Assembly: GCF_025989125.1 (NCBI RefSeq)
Contig: NZ_JAPDNR010000001.1
Coordinates: 2,896,301-2,960,300, forward strand
DNA: 64,000 nucleotides
Source of the DNA: Chitinophaga nivalis
Lineage (GTDB): Bacteria; Bacteroidota; Bacteroidia; Chitinophagales; Chitinophagaceae
Direction of reading: 5' to 3'
Shown: positions 8,004 through 17,128 of the stretch, in pieces
Numbering within the stretch: the first letter of the stretch is position 1
Layout of the letters: each line of letters starts with the position of its first letter
Translations under genes and position numbers: made by a program
Notes under the pieces: model-generated
The model's database searches: none
Seen by the model: the letters and a program-made list of their open reading frames with translations, nothing else
What the model was told of the DNA's origin: nothing

Positions 8004-8882
8004 ATGTCATTAACGATTACCGGCTATTCTACTGCTTTGTTTGCCACCTGGTATTTTGTGGAAGAACTGGGGCTGCTGTTCGATGCCGGCGATGGATTAT
8101 CCGCCGCATTGCTGCAGAAAAGCAGGAAAATCAACCAGGTATTTATTTCGCATGCCGACCGGGATCACCTGACGGGATTGTTGCAATTGAATCAGTTGAA
8201 TGCACGTACAGGCTTTCCCGTTATCTACTACCCGAAAGACAGCCAATCCTTTCCGGCAATGGCTGAATTTGTGGCCCGTTTTGATCCGCATACCGGCGGC
8301 ACTGTCTGGCAACCGGTAGCTGCGGCCACCGACATCCGGCTGCGCGATGATCTGCTGGTCAGAACCTTCCGGAACGGGCATGTAGTAGTGCCGGATACGG
8401 TTACTAAAAGCCTGAGTTATCAGGTTATTCAGACAAAGAAAAAACTGAAACCAGCATACCTGCATTTAAGCGGGGAAGAAATCCGAAGAATAGGCGAAGA
8501 ACAGGGAAAAGAAAGTCTGAGTACCATCGTGGAAACGAAACTGCTGGGGTATTCCGGCGATACGCCGGTGGAATCTCCGGAACGATGGGATCATACAGAA
8601 ATCCTGATTCATGAAGCTACTTTCCTGGGTGGCCGGGAAGATGCCGGTATACACGCACATGGCAATAAACACAGTACCTTGGAGGAAGTTATGGAAATGG
8701 TGAGTGGCATCCACCTCCAAACACTCATCCTTGGACATTTTTCTTCCCGCTATACTCCGGAGCAGATAGACCGGCATATCCGGCAGCTTTGTGATAAATA
8801 TGCCATCAATATTCCGGTACACCGCATTTTACCGGGGCAGACGGTCACGGATATCCTGCATACACAGCCCGTTAATCAATAG
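8004..8882 (+). CDS. Metallo-beta-lactamase-fold hydrolase, RNase Z-like
   Basis: A 292-residue protein with the metal motif SHADRDHLTG at residues 49-58 (variant of HxHxDH with Asp at the second ligand), preceded by LLFDAGDG. Later ligands are plausible in LGYSGDTP, ILIHEATF and the C-terminal LILGHFSSRY. These elements match the RNase Z/arylsulfatase-like branch, which cleaves phosphodiesters or related bonds. ATG 8004 is chosen; an in-frame TTG at 7995 would add three residues. It is not adjacent to other RNA-processing genes. The exact substrate is not known; a tRNA 3'-end nuclease is less likely given the altered first motif. Confidence 0.75.
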   Translation: MSLTITGYSTALFATWYFVEELGLLFDAGDGLSAALLQKSRKINQVFISHADRDHLTGLLQLNQLNARTGFPVIYYPKDSQSFPAMAEFVARFDPHTGGTVWQPVAAATDIRLRDDLLVRTFRNGHVVVPDTVTKSLSYQVIQTKKKLKPAYLHLSGEEIRRIGEEQGKESLSTIVETKLLGYSGDTPVESPERWDHTEILIHEATFLGGREDAGIHAHGNKHSTLEEVMEMVSGIHLQTLILGHFSSRYTPEQIDRHIRQLCDKYAINIPVHRILPGQTVTDILHTQPVNQ

Positions 8883-9058
8883 CAAGGGCGTAGGATACCG
8901 CCCTATAACCGTATTTTCTCCCGGTAATCAGGTATATTCCGGGGGATGGTATGGATGTTAACCCGATTTTATGCAATTTTACAGGGCGAATGCAGCCGGA
9001 TGTATCCGGATATGCCTATTGTTTTTAAATGAATCAATATCCTGCGTAATTGTCTGTA

Positions 9059-9931
9059 ATGAAGCGATTTTCTTTTTTCCTATACCTGGTATTAAGTGGG
9101 GCTGCTACCAGCTACGCACAAACACGTGCTTCTACCTGGAATCTGCAACCAGGCGAAAGCCGGTACATTTTTACCGATACGGCTTATGTGCGTACCGGCC
9201 CTGACACTCGTCAAACGATTGCGGACACGCTGTTTGCCGGCGATGAAATCATTGTCCGGGAGATACTGGAGAAACCCCTGGCCCTGAAAGGTTTTACCGC
9301 CCCCTGGCTACAGATCAGCTACAAAAAAGACAGTGTAGAAAAAAATGGTTTTCTCTGGCAGGGACTTGTTTCCCTCACACCCCTGCGGCGGGGAGATATC
9401 CGTTTTATATTTGGTATCGACCGACGTTTTACTAAAACCTATCAGGATAACGGCGTGCCTTATGAAGCCAGCGAAATCCTGATCAGGCTGAAAGCCGTGA
9501 CGGGTGGTACTTCCATTCACAGTGCGGAGTTTCGCATCACTGATGAGGAAACCCTGAATTATACCGACGGGCGTATCATGAGTGGTTTAGGACTTACCAA
9601 TGTCAGAAACATTATTGTACTCACTTTCAGCGGAGCTGCCTGCGGCATTCCCACGAATCATTATTACTTTGCCTGGCTGCAGGACAACCGGCTGGTAAGA
9701 CTGCCCGGGCGGACAGATGAGTCAGATGCAGGCGTGTATTATCATGAAGAACGGTTTGTATTTCCGGCCGAAAAAGGCGGGCAGCCAGACCAGATTATTC
9801 TCAATATAGAAGATGCCTCTAATGAAGACGAGAAAGTAGATAAGACCGGCAATCCCATCTATATCATCAAAAAGAGCCAGCAACGATTTGGCTGGAACGG
9901 GGGCAACGGTACTTTTGGGCCGCTGCCATAG
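9059..9931 (+). CDS. Secreted protein with SH3-like segment, copy A
   Basis: A 290-residue exported protein with a signal peptide (MKRFSFFLYLVLSGAATSYA, cleaved before Gln). The mature N-terminus (TDTAYVRTGPDTRQ, then LFAGDEIIVREI) resembles a bacterial SH3-like repeat. The remainder has no recognised motif; a conserved LTFSGAACGIPTNHYYFAW and a C-terminal ILNIEDASNEDE segment are shared with its neighbour. The next gene is a paralogue with clear identity over its full length, so this is a tandem duplication. ATG 9059 follows an in-frame TTG at 9050. Function unknown; an envelope or periplasmic role is likely. Confidence 0.7.
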   Translation: MKRFSFFLYLVLSGAATSYAQTRASTWNLQPGESRYIFTDTAYVRTGPDTRQTIADTLFAGDEIIVREILEKPLALKGFTAPWLQISYKKDSVEKNGFLWQGLVSLTPLRRGDIRFIFGIDRRFTKTYQDNGVPYEASEILIRLKAVTGGTSIHSAEFRITDEETLNYTDGRIMSGLGLTNVRNIIVLTFSGAACGIPTNHYYFAWLQDNRLVRLPGRTDESDAGVYYHEERFVFPAEKGGQPDQIILNIEDASNEDEKVDKTGNPIYIIKKSQQRFGWNGGNGTFGPLP

Positions 9932-10021
9932 GGGCAGGTACCTTTGAAAGCATAGTTTTTATTTAACCATCATCAGCACTGCCGCAAAAAAGTACAGTCA
10001 TGGTGACCGATAATGATGTAT

Positions 10022-10894
10022 ATGAAACAGTTTTTTTTCTTCCTGTGTCTTGGATTAGGCTGGGGAGCAGCTACACAGGCACAGGAGATCAGTTATATGT
10101 GGCAAATACAGGCAGGCGATAGCCGGTATGTTTTTACCGATACGGCTTATGTGCGCACCGGCGCCGATACCCGGCAGGCGATTGCGGATACGTTGTTTGC
10201 CGGCGATGAAATCACCATCCGGGAAATAACGGATAAACCCCTGACCTTAAAAGGTTTTACGGCGCCGTGGTTACAAATCACCTATAAAAAAGACAGCGTG
10301 GAGAAAACCGGGTTCCTGTGGCAGGGATTAATTTCCTTTACCCAGATGCGCCGGGGAGATACCCGTTTTGTGTTTGGTGTAGACAGGCGTTTTGTGAAAA
10401 CCGTCAAAGAAGGCGGAGAAACATACGAGGAAAGTGAATACCTGATCAAGCTGAAAGCTGTGGTAGCCGGACAATTGCTCTCCGCGATGCAACGCCGCGG
10501 TGGTGGCGACGGGAGTTTCAGCTATGCAGAGAGCAAGGTGATGAGCGGCCTGGGTCTGACCAACGTAAAAAACATTGTGGTACTGACACTGAGCGGAGAA
10601 GCCTGCGGGGTGCCCACCAATTATTTTTATTATGCCTGGATGAACGACAACCGGTTGGTAGCATTGCCGGATAGATCAGATGTCGGAGATGCAGATGTAT
10701 ACTATCATTCAGAGAAGTTTCTGTTCCCGGCTGAAAAAGGCGGACAACCCGATCAGATTTTGCTGACGATCGAAGAAGGAACGAATGAAGATGATAAAAG
10801 AGATAAGGCTGGCAACGCCATCATGACGATTAAAAAAAGCAGTAAACAATATACCTGGGATGGTACCAGCGGCACATTCCGCGCCTTACCCTGA
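10022..10894 (+). CDS. Secreted protein with SH3-like segment, copy B
   Basis: A 290-residue paralogue of the preceding gene, 90 bp downstream. Signal peptide MKQFFFFLCLGLGWGAATQA precedes Gln. By eye roughly two thirds to three quarters of positions match copy A, highest over the SH3-like start (FTDTAYVRTG, TLFAGDEI, GFTAPWLQI). The middle differs most, around QRRGGGDGSFSY. ATG codons at 10013 and 10016 precede the chosen ATG 10022, which gives the better signal peptide. No function is assigned. The stop codon lies within a small hairpin that precedes the convergent barrel gene. Confidence 0.7.
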   Translation: MKQFFFFLCLGLGWGAATQAQEISYMWQIQAGDSRYVFTDTAYVRTGADTRQAIADTLFAGDEITIREITDKPLTLKGFTAPWLQITYKKDSVEKTGFLWQGLISFTQMRRGDTRFVFGVDRRFVKTVKEGGETYEESEYLIKLKAVVAGQLLSAMQRRGGGDGSFSYAESKVMSGLGLTNVKNIVVLTLSGEACGVPTNYFYYAWMNDNRLVALPDRSDVGDADVYYHSEKFLFPAEKGGQPDQILLTIEEGTNEDDKRDKAGNAIMTIKKSSKQYTWDGTSGTFRALP

Positions 10895-10910
10895 TACCAC
10901 CCACAGGGTA
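10887..10910. terminator. Weak hairpin between convergent genes
   Basis: TACCCTG at 10887-10893 pairs with CAGGGTA at 10904-10910 around a 10-base loop. It includes the stop codon of the secreted protein. No T-run follows on the plus strand, so termination is uncertain. Confidence 0.3.
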
Positions 10911-10920
10911 TACGTTGGGG

Positions 10921-11577
10921 TTAGAAACTATATCCAACTGTGAAAGCGGCTGTCTGGTTAAAAATCTGCCATTGTTGCTGGGCAGCCGCGTTTTCTATAA
11001 TAGGCACAAATCCACGCATATAACGCACGCCGATGTTAATACCCAAAGGGAATTCATATTCCAGTCCGGCTGCCAGTCCTGCATCAAATTTATGGCTGTA
11101 CTTATTATCCGCGGTAGCGGTGCCATAAAGTGATTTATCCGTATAGGTGTTCCCGTTATCATCCCTGCGTTGCAGCGAAGCCGTCAGCAGCATGCTGATA
11201 AAAGGTCCTGCAAATACCTGGAATCCTTTGTAATGAAAGGTAGGGCTGGCAGGAAACAGGTCTATAGACTGGCGGCGGAAGGGACTGTTGTAGGCCGGAT
11301 GGGTGTCATCCGCCAGTTGCAATTGTACCCGTCGCAGGCTGTAGAAGAGCTCCTGTTTCAGCCAGCAATATTTACTGAATTGATGGTTGAGGGAGACGCC
11401 GATTTGTATACCGGTTTGTTTGCTGGTAGCGCCGCCGGTAGACAGGCTATCGATCATTCCTCCGGTCAGGCCGGCCTGATTGATGCCGGCTTTGATGCCA
11501 AAGGAAAGGTTGCTTTGCTGTGCCCGCACGGTGATGTGTAACAACAGGCACAGGCTGCACGTAATGATATATTTCAT
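10921..11577 (-). CDS. PorT-like outer-membrane beta-barrel protein
   Basis: A 218-residue protein with a signal peptide ending TVRAQQ, followed by SFGIKAGINQAGL, the typical first strand of the Bacteroidota outer-membrane beta-barrel family PF13568. Alternating amphipathic strands follow and the C-terminus ends in aromatic FTVGYSF, as expected for barrel insertion. No enzymatic motif. It starts 17 bp after the stop of the TolC-like gene upstream and may be co-transcribed with the metal efflux genes. Its role, channel or structural, cannot be read from the sequence. Confidence 0.75.
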   Translation of the reverse strand: MKYIITCSLCLLLHITVRAQQSNLSFGIKAGINQAGLTGGMIDSLSTGGATSKQTGIQIGVSLNHQFSKYCWLKQELFYSLRRVQLQLADDTHPAYNSPFRRQSIDLFPASPTFHYKGFQVFAGPFISMLLTASLQRRDDNGNTYTDKSLYGTATADNKYSHKFDAGLAAGLEYEFPLGINIGVRYMRGFVPIIENAAAQQQWQIFNQTAAFTVGYSF

Positions 11578-11594
11578 ACTTACTGACGTTATGG

Positions 11595-12881
11595 TTAAAA
11601 GTTAATATCCCAGATGCCTGCGGCCCTTTCCAGCTCCACCAGCGCCGCTGCATAGTTATACAACGTTTCATAGTAGCTTTGCTGCGTTTCATTGTAGGTA
11701 CGCTGTGCGTTTAACACTTCGAGCAGCGTGGTTTCTCCGCGGCTGTAGCTGTATTTTTTTCCTTCCAATACCTGTTGGGCATCTGCCAGCAGTCCTGTTT
11801 TAAACTGACGTACCTGTTGCCCGGCGGCGTAATAGTTGATGCTGGCCTGTCTGACTTCCTGTTGTATTTGTACCACCGTTTGTTCATATACCACATCTGC
11901 CTGTAGTACGCCATAGGTGGCGGCTTTCAGCTCTCCGGGATTGCGGTTGGAAAATTTCAGGGGAATGGAGATGCCCGCAGTTACGGCAGTAGTAGACGGC
12001 GTAGGGGCTACCACGTTACGTACCACGGCATTATTACCTACGCCGGCGGTCAGGCCCAGATCCAGCACCCTGTTGGCTTTCGCCAGTTGCAGCGCATCTT
12101 TGGCGGTCTGCCGGCTTTTACGTGCTGCCAGCAAGTCTGCCCGGTTGTTCAGGGCAGCGGTGAGCAATGCTGCCAGGTCGAAGTGCCGTTCAAATCCGCT
12201 GAAATCGCCAGTGGGCTGGTATAGCGTATCAGCAGGCGCTTTGCCCAGCAGCGTGCTGAGTTGCAATAAAGCCGTTTGGCGGCCGGCGTCGCCTTCGTAC
12301 ACCTCATTACGCATGGCAGCCGCTTCCAGCCGGCTTTGCCGGGCATCTATCGCCGTGATGGCGCCCAGCTTAAAACGGATGCTGTCTGCATCGGCAATGC
12401 CCTGCATACTTTGGTAGGAATTATACCGTACTTCATAGATAGCCTGTTGTTTCAGGGCGTTGAGATAATCCAGGGTAGCATTGGCCCGGAGTTGCCGGAA
12501 ATAATCTGTCAGCAGGGCTTGGGCCATTTCTTCCTGGCTGGTGGCGAGGTGTATGCGCGCCCGGCGTTTACCGCCCAGTTCCAGCGTCCAGCCTAATTCG
12601 GCGGTGAAGCCGTAACCCATTTTCATGCGGCGCTGACCATTATCTACAGCCCCCATGGATAACTGTGGGTCCGGGAAGATTTTAGCGGCGGTTGTATTCG
12701 CCGTTGCCATAGCTACATTGTATTGTTCTGCGGCATAGCCCAGGTTATGCTGGCCAACGCCTTGCAGAAAGCTGTCGTAAGTCAGTGGTATACGGATAAA
12801 CGAAGTCGCTGTTTGTGCGGAAGTCTGTAAACCGGCTGCCAGGCAGCCGATCAGGAACAGGGGAGTCATTTTCTTTTTCAT
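11595..12881 (-). CDS. TolC/CzcC-like outer-membrane efflux protein
   Basis: A 428-residue outer-membrane factor with signal peptide (start MKKKMTPLFLIGC, cleaved near SAQ). Two long helical halves contain the repeat features of OEP proteins, such as LGYAAEQYNVAMATANTTAA and the C-terminal YSYSRGETTLLEVLNAQRTY. It forms the exit duct of a tripartite pump. Its ATG overlaps the stop of the upstream RND pump as ATGA at 12878-12881, which indicates translational coupling. It works with the pump and the adaptor of the same operon. Confidence 0.88.
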   Translation of the reverse strand: MKKKMTPLFLIGCLAAGLQTSAQTATSFIRIPLTYDSFLQGVGQHNLGYAAEQYNVAMATANTTAAKIFPDPQLSMGAVDNGQRRMKMGYGFTAELGWTLELGGKRRARIHLATSQEEMAQALLTDYFRQLRANATLDYLNALKQQAIYEVRYNSYQSMQGIADADSIRFKLGAITAIDARQSRLEAAAMRNEVYEGDAGRQTALLQLSTLLGKAPADTLYQPTGDFSGFERHFDLAALLTAALNNRADLLAARKSRQTAKDALQLAKANRVLDLGLTAGVGNNAVVRNVVAPTPSTTAVTAGISIPLKFSNRNPGELKAATYGVLQADVVYEQTVVQIQQEVRQASINYYAAGQQVRQFKTGLLADAQQVLEGKKYSYSRGETTLLEVLNAQRTYNETQQSYYETLYNYAAALVELERAAGIWDINF

Positions 12882-15800
12882 GCAGTAGTGGTTTTGTCGG
12901 TGGTACGCCCCCATTTATTTTCCATCAGGTAATACAGCGCCGGTAATACAAAGAGCGTCAGCGCGGTGGCGGTGAATAGTCCGTATACAATGACGGTAGC
13001 GAGTGGTCTTTGCACATCGGAACCGATGCCGGTGGCGAGAGAGGCCGGGAGTAATCCCAGTACGGCTACCGTAGCCGTCATCAGTACCGGCCGGAAACGA
13101 TCGGCCGCACCCCGCAGTACCGCATCCAGGAGGACTATTCCCTGTTGCCGCAGTTCATTGATGCGGGCAATCATGAGCACCCCGTTTTGTATGGCTACGC
13201 CAAACAAGGCGATGAAACCTACTGCAGAGGAGACGTTGAGGGTCATACCCCGTACATTCAATGCCAGCATACCGCCGAACAGCGCCAGGGGTACAATGCA
13301 GAGGATAAGGCCTGCCTGCCGGAACTGACCGAAGGCGCCATACAGCAGGATAAACATCACCGCCAGTGCCAGCGGCACGATCACGGCCAGCCGGGAATAG
13401 GCGCGGTGCTGGTTTTCAAACTGCCCGCCCCATTTGATGGAGAAATGTGCGTGATCGTACGTCACTTCTTTTTCAATTTTTGTCTGTGCTTCCTGCAGGA
13501 AAGAAGTGAGGTCTTTCCCACGGAGATTCAGGCGTACCGTCAGGTGCCGTTTATTCATTTCCCGGGTGATGGTACTTTCGCCCGTTGCTGTTTTAACGGT
13601 AGCAATCTGCGATAGGGGAATACTGGCGCCGGTAGCGGAAGTGAGCATCAGGTTGGCGATTTTTTCCGGCGTATTCCTGCTTTCTTCCGTGTAGCGGCAG
13701 ATCACATCATACACTTTGTTACCGATGAATACCTGAGAGATGCCCTTGCCGCCGATCGCCACTTCAATCAACTCACTCACATCGGCTACGTTTAAGCCGT
13801 AACGGGCTACGGCGGCACGGTCTACCTGTACCTGCAGCTGCGGCAGTGGCGGTTCCTGGTCAATGGCCAGGTCTGCTGCACCGGGTACTTTTTTCAGGGT
13901 GTTCAGTACTTCTTCTGCCAGCCGCCGGGTGTTTTTGAAATCGTCGCCATAAATTTTTACGACCAGTTCACTGTGGGCGCCGGCTATTTTATCCATCACA
14001 CCATCCATCATCGGTTGACTGAAACCTACCGTATAACCTGGCATGGCAGCGTATTCGGCGGACAGGGCTTCAATCAGTTTTTCTTTGGTCTGACCGGCCG
14101 GCCATTCCCGATAGGGTTTAAGACCGATGCTGCATTCAAAGTGAGAAGGTGTCCATGCGTCGGTGCCGTCGTCATTACGGCCCGCTTGTACCATCATGTA
14201 GGTGACTTCCGGATGTGTCATGGTTTTACGACGCAGCTGCTCACTCATCTCTTTGGATTTTTCCAGGGAGATACCGGGCGGCAGGGATACCTGCAGCCAG
14301 ATGGAGCCTTCATCCAGCGAGGGTAGAAAGTCTTTGCCTACTGTGAGGGTCAGTACAGCTGCTGCTGCCAGTATCATACCCAGTGGCAGAAAAACCCTTT
14401 TAGGCGCCGCCATGATTTTTCGGATACGGCTGTTATAGGCAGCCGTGAGTTTTTCCAGCCACCGGTTATGATATATTTTCTGTGGTTTACGGTAAATGAC
14501 ATACGCCAGGCCCGGGATGAGCAAGAGGGCTACCAGTAAGGCGCCGAGGAGCGCATAACCCACTGTGAAGGCCATTGGCGTAAATAATTTCTTCTCCACT
14601 CTTTCAAAGGCAAAGAGTGGCAGGTAAGCAGTAATGATGATGATGGTGGCAAAGAAAATGGGCCGGGCTACTGCCATCACCAGTTCTCCTACCGTGTGTT
14701 CCTGCAGTGTCGCCGTTTCATCTTCTTCCCGCTTTTTAAGAATGGTTTCCATCATCACAATAGCCCCGTCGACAATGATACCGAAGTCAATGGCGCCCAG
14801 CGATAACAGGTTGGCCGGGATGTGGGTAAAGTGCATGAGAATAAAGGCAATGAGCAGCGCGATGGGAATGGTAATGGCTACCAGCAAAGCGCCGCGCCAG
14901 CTGCCCAGGAATATAATGAGTACAACAATCACCAGCGCCATGCCTTCCAGCAAGGTATGGGATACGGTGTTGAGGGTACTGTCTACCAGGCTGGTACGGT
15001 CCAGAAAGGGGTGGATCTTCACACCGGCCGGCAGCCCGCCGTTGTTAAGGGCATCTACGGCCTCATTAATGCCCTTTAATACATCAGAGGGAGGTTGGTG
15101 TTTCAGGAGCAATACAATGCCTTCTATGCTCTCCGGATAGTTTCTTTTGCGGTCGGTATAACCCAGCATCCCTTTCCGTTCCAGGTGGCCGTATTTCAGC
15201 CGGCCTATATCGCGGAGGTATACGGGAACGCCATTGACACTTTTCACGACTACATCGCCCAGTCCTTCCAGGGAGGTCACGAGGCCAATACCGCGTACAA
15301 CATAACCCAGATCGCCGCGGGTGAGTACACTGCCGCCGGTGTTGGCGTTGTTTTTTTCTATGGTGGCGGTAACATCTCCCAGAGAGAGATGATACTGCTC
15401 GAGTTTACGGGGATCCAGTTCTACCTGGTACTGCGTGGTAATACCGCCGAAGTTGGTCACATCTGCTACGCCGGGCACCTGTTTGATCCGGGGGATGATG
15501 ACCCAGTTTTGCAGGTCGGTCAGTTCCCGCAGATCATGCTGATTGCTTTCAATGATGTAGCGGAAAATTTCACCGGTAGGAGAGGTGAGCGGGTCCAGTC
15601 CGGGCGTAGCGCCATAGGGAAGCGTTACTTCGTTGAGCCGTTCCTGTACCCGCTGCCTGCTCCAGTAGTCTTCCGTGCCGTCTTCAAACACAATCGTCAC
15701 CATCGACAGGCCGAAAGTACTTTTGCTGCGCATCACATGCATGCCCGGCATGCCGTTGAGCGCTTTTTCAATAGGGATAGTAATCTGTTGTTCTACTTCT

Positions 15801-15973
15801 TCGGCAGCGAGGCCTGGTACCTGCGTCACCACCTGCGAAGTAACATCGGCAATATCCGGATACGCTTCAATGGCGAGTTGTTTCCAGGAATAATAGCCGA
15901 AAAATGCCAATAGGATAAAGAGCGCCATAAAAAGCCAGCGCTTTTGTACGGCCGTAAATATGATTTTCTTCAT
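12878..15973 (-). CDS. CzcA-type heavy-metal efflux RND transporter
   Basis: A 1031-residue inner-membrane proton antiporter of the HME-RND family. It has the N-terminal helix, KQLAIEAYPDIADVT, then the transmembrane signature GAIDFGIIVDGAIVM with a following Glu, which fits the DFG-x3-DG pattern of divalent-cation (Zn/Co/Cd) exporters better than that of Cu/Ag pumps. Length is usual for the family. ATG 15973 (MKKIIFTAVQKRW) is chosen because residues upstream of it do not resemble the family. It lies 25 bp after the adaptor gene and is coupled to the TolC-like gene. The ion specificity is inferred from one motif. Confidence 0.9.
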   Translation of the reverse strand: MKKIIFTAVQKRWLFMALFILLAFFGYYSWKQLAIEAYPDIADVTSQVVTQVPGLAAEEVEQQITIPIEKALNGMPGMHVMRSKSTFGLSMVTIVFEDGTEDYWSRQRVQERLNEVTLPYGATPGLDPLTSPTGEIFRYIIESNQHDLRELTDLQNWVIIPRIKQVPGVADVTNFGGITTQYQVELDPRKLEQYHLSLGDVTATIEKNNANTGGSVLTRGDLGYVVRGIGLVTSLEGLGDVVVKSVNGVPVYLRDIGRLKYGHLERKGMLGYTDRKRNYPESIEGIVLLLKHQPPSDVLKGINEAVDALNNGGLPAGVKIHPFLDRTSLVDSTLNTVSHTLLEGMALVIVVLIIFLGSWRGALLVAITIPIALLIAFILMHFTHIPANLLSLGAIDFGIIVDGAIVMMETILKKREEDETATLQEHTVGELVMAVARPIFFATIIIITAYLPLFAFERVEKKLFTPMAFTVGYALLGALLVALLLIPGLAYVIYRKPQKIYHNRWLEKLTAAYNSRIRKIMAAPKRVFLPLGMILAAAAVLTLTVGKDFLPSLDEGSIWLQVSLPPGISLEKSKEMSEQLRRKTMTHPEVTYMMVQAGRNDDGTDAWTPSHFECSIGLKPYREWPAGQTKEKLIEALSAEYAAMPGYTVGFSQPMMDGVMDKIAGAHSELVVKIYGDDFKNTRRLAEEVLNTLKKVPGAADLAIDQEPPLPQLQVQVDRAAVARYGLNVADVSELIEVAIGGKGISQVFIGNKVYDVICRYTEESRNTPEKIANLMLTSATGASIPLSQIATVKTATGESTITREMNKRHLTVRLNLRGKDLTSFLQEAQTKIEKEVTYDHAHFSIKWGGQFENQHRAYSRLAVIVPLALAVMFILLYGAFGQFRQAGLILCIVPLALFGGMLALNVRGMTLNVSSAVGFIALFGVAIQNGVLMIARINELRQQGIVLLDAVLRGAADRFRPVLMTATVAVLGLLPASLATGIGSDVQRPLATVIVYGLFTATALTLFVLPALYYLMENKWGRTTDKTTTA

Positions 15974-15998
15974 GAATGCTGTTTTGAATAGATCCGTA

Positions 15999-17105
15999 TT
16001 ATTTTGCTTCCAGGAGATAGAAGCCACCTTCGGCTACAATCTGTTCACCGCCCTGCAGGCCGGCCGTGATCACTACTTCGTTGCCGCTGGTACTGCCGGT
16101 GGTGACGGAGCGGCGGATGTACTTACCAGGTGCGGTGCATACAAATACAAAGCTTTGCTCATTGAGCTGCAGGAGTGCTTTCGCCGGCACCATCACGGCT
16201 TTTGTTGGCGTGGCGGTAAAGTCAACGGTGACGTACATACCGGGTTTCAGCGTATGGTCTGCATTGGAGCAGGCAATCAATACCTGTACGCTGCGGGTTT
16301 CTTCATCCACGATTTCATTGATGTGGTAGATATTGCCTTTGATATGTTTTTCCGGCAGTGCCGCTATGGCTATTTCACAGGCATCCAGGGTTTTGATCAG
16401 GCGCAGGTCTTTTTCCTTTACCTGACCGGCTACCCATACGTCCGATAACTCCGCAACGGTGGCTACACTGGCGGCATCGTCCTTAATGAATTGTCCGACC
16501 ACAATTTTATTGTCAATGATTTCGCCACGGATCGGGGCGTATACGGTTAAGGGTTGTCCGAGTGACAGTTTTTCCGGCACTGCTTTAAAGATGCGGATGC
16601 CGGCTGTTGCATTTTCCAGTTCCTTTTTCGCGATGTCGAAAGCGGTGCCGGCTTCTTCCAGGTCTTTCTGACTGGTCACGCCATGCTTCATCAGGTCTTG
16701 TTGCCGGTTGAAGGTTTGTTGTGCCAGCTGGTACTGGGATCTGGCCTGAAAGTATTGTTTCTGTGCCTCGATGAAATCCGGCGAACTGATTTCAAACAAA
16801 GGCGTGGCCGGTGTAACGGTCATGCCTAAACGCGTAAAGGAACGCAGTATCCTGCCCGGAAAGGGCGGCGCAATTTCCGCGTACTGGGTAGGAATCGCTT
16901 TCACAGTACCCGCTGTTTGCAACTGCAGCTGGTAAGGCCGGGCGGTAATGGTCACCAGTTTGAGCTTATGCTGCAGGGCAGCCTGCTGTTGCACGGTGAT
17001 CGTGTCTCCCTGTATGGTATATTCCTGGCTGTCTGTAGCCGGTTGTTTACTGTGGCAGGCGGCCATCATGGCGGCGATACCGGTATAGCGTACAATTTGT
17101 TTCAT
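15999..17105 (-). CDS. CzcB-type periplasmic adaptor lipoprotein
   Basis: A 368-residue membrane fusion protein. MKQIVRYTGIAAMMAAC gives a lipoprotein signal with lipobox MMAAC. It shows the lipoyl-like half-motifs around PFPGRILRSFTRLGMTV and YAPIRGEIIDNKIVVGQFI, a helical hairpin between them (FIEAQKQYFQARSQYQLAQQ), and a beta-barrel domain. No His-rich metal-binding N-terminus is seen. ATG 17105 is chosen because it starts the lipoprotein signal; it is 23 bp beyond the mgtA stop. It links the RND pump to the outer-membrane factor. Confidence 0.88.
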   Translation of the reverse strand: MKQIVRYTGIAAMMAACHSKQPATDSQEYTIQGDTITVQQQAALQHKLKLVTITARPYQLQLQTAGTVKAIPTQYAEIAPPFPGRILRSFTRLGMTVTPATPLFEISSPDFIEAQKQYFQARSQYQLAQQTFNRQQDLMKHGVTSQKDLEEAGTAFDIAKKELENATAGIRIFKAVPEKLSLGQPLTVYAPIRGEIIDNKIVVGQFIKDDAASVATVAELSDVWVAGQVKEKDLRLIKTLDACEIAIAALPEKHIKGNIYHINEIVDEETRSVQVLIACSNADHTLKPGMYVTVDFTATPTKAVMVPAKALLQLNEQSFVFVCTAPGKYIRRSVTTGSTSGNEVVITAGLQGGEQIVAEGGFYLLEAK

Positions 17106-17128
17106 GTGCAGGAGATGAACAGGTGGTG

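Noticed and set aside
15095..15913. 272-codon open frame on the plus strand opposite the first RND gene
   Set aside because: It is antisense to a well-recognised pump gene, and its residue pattern is the usual mirror of a high-GC third-position frame.
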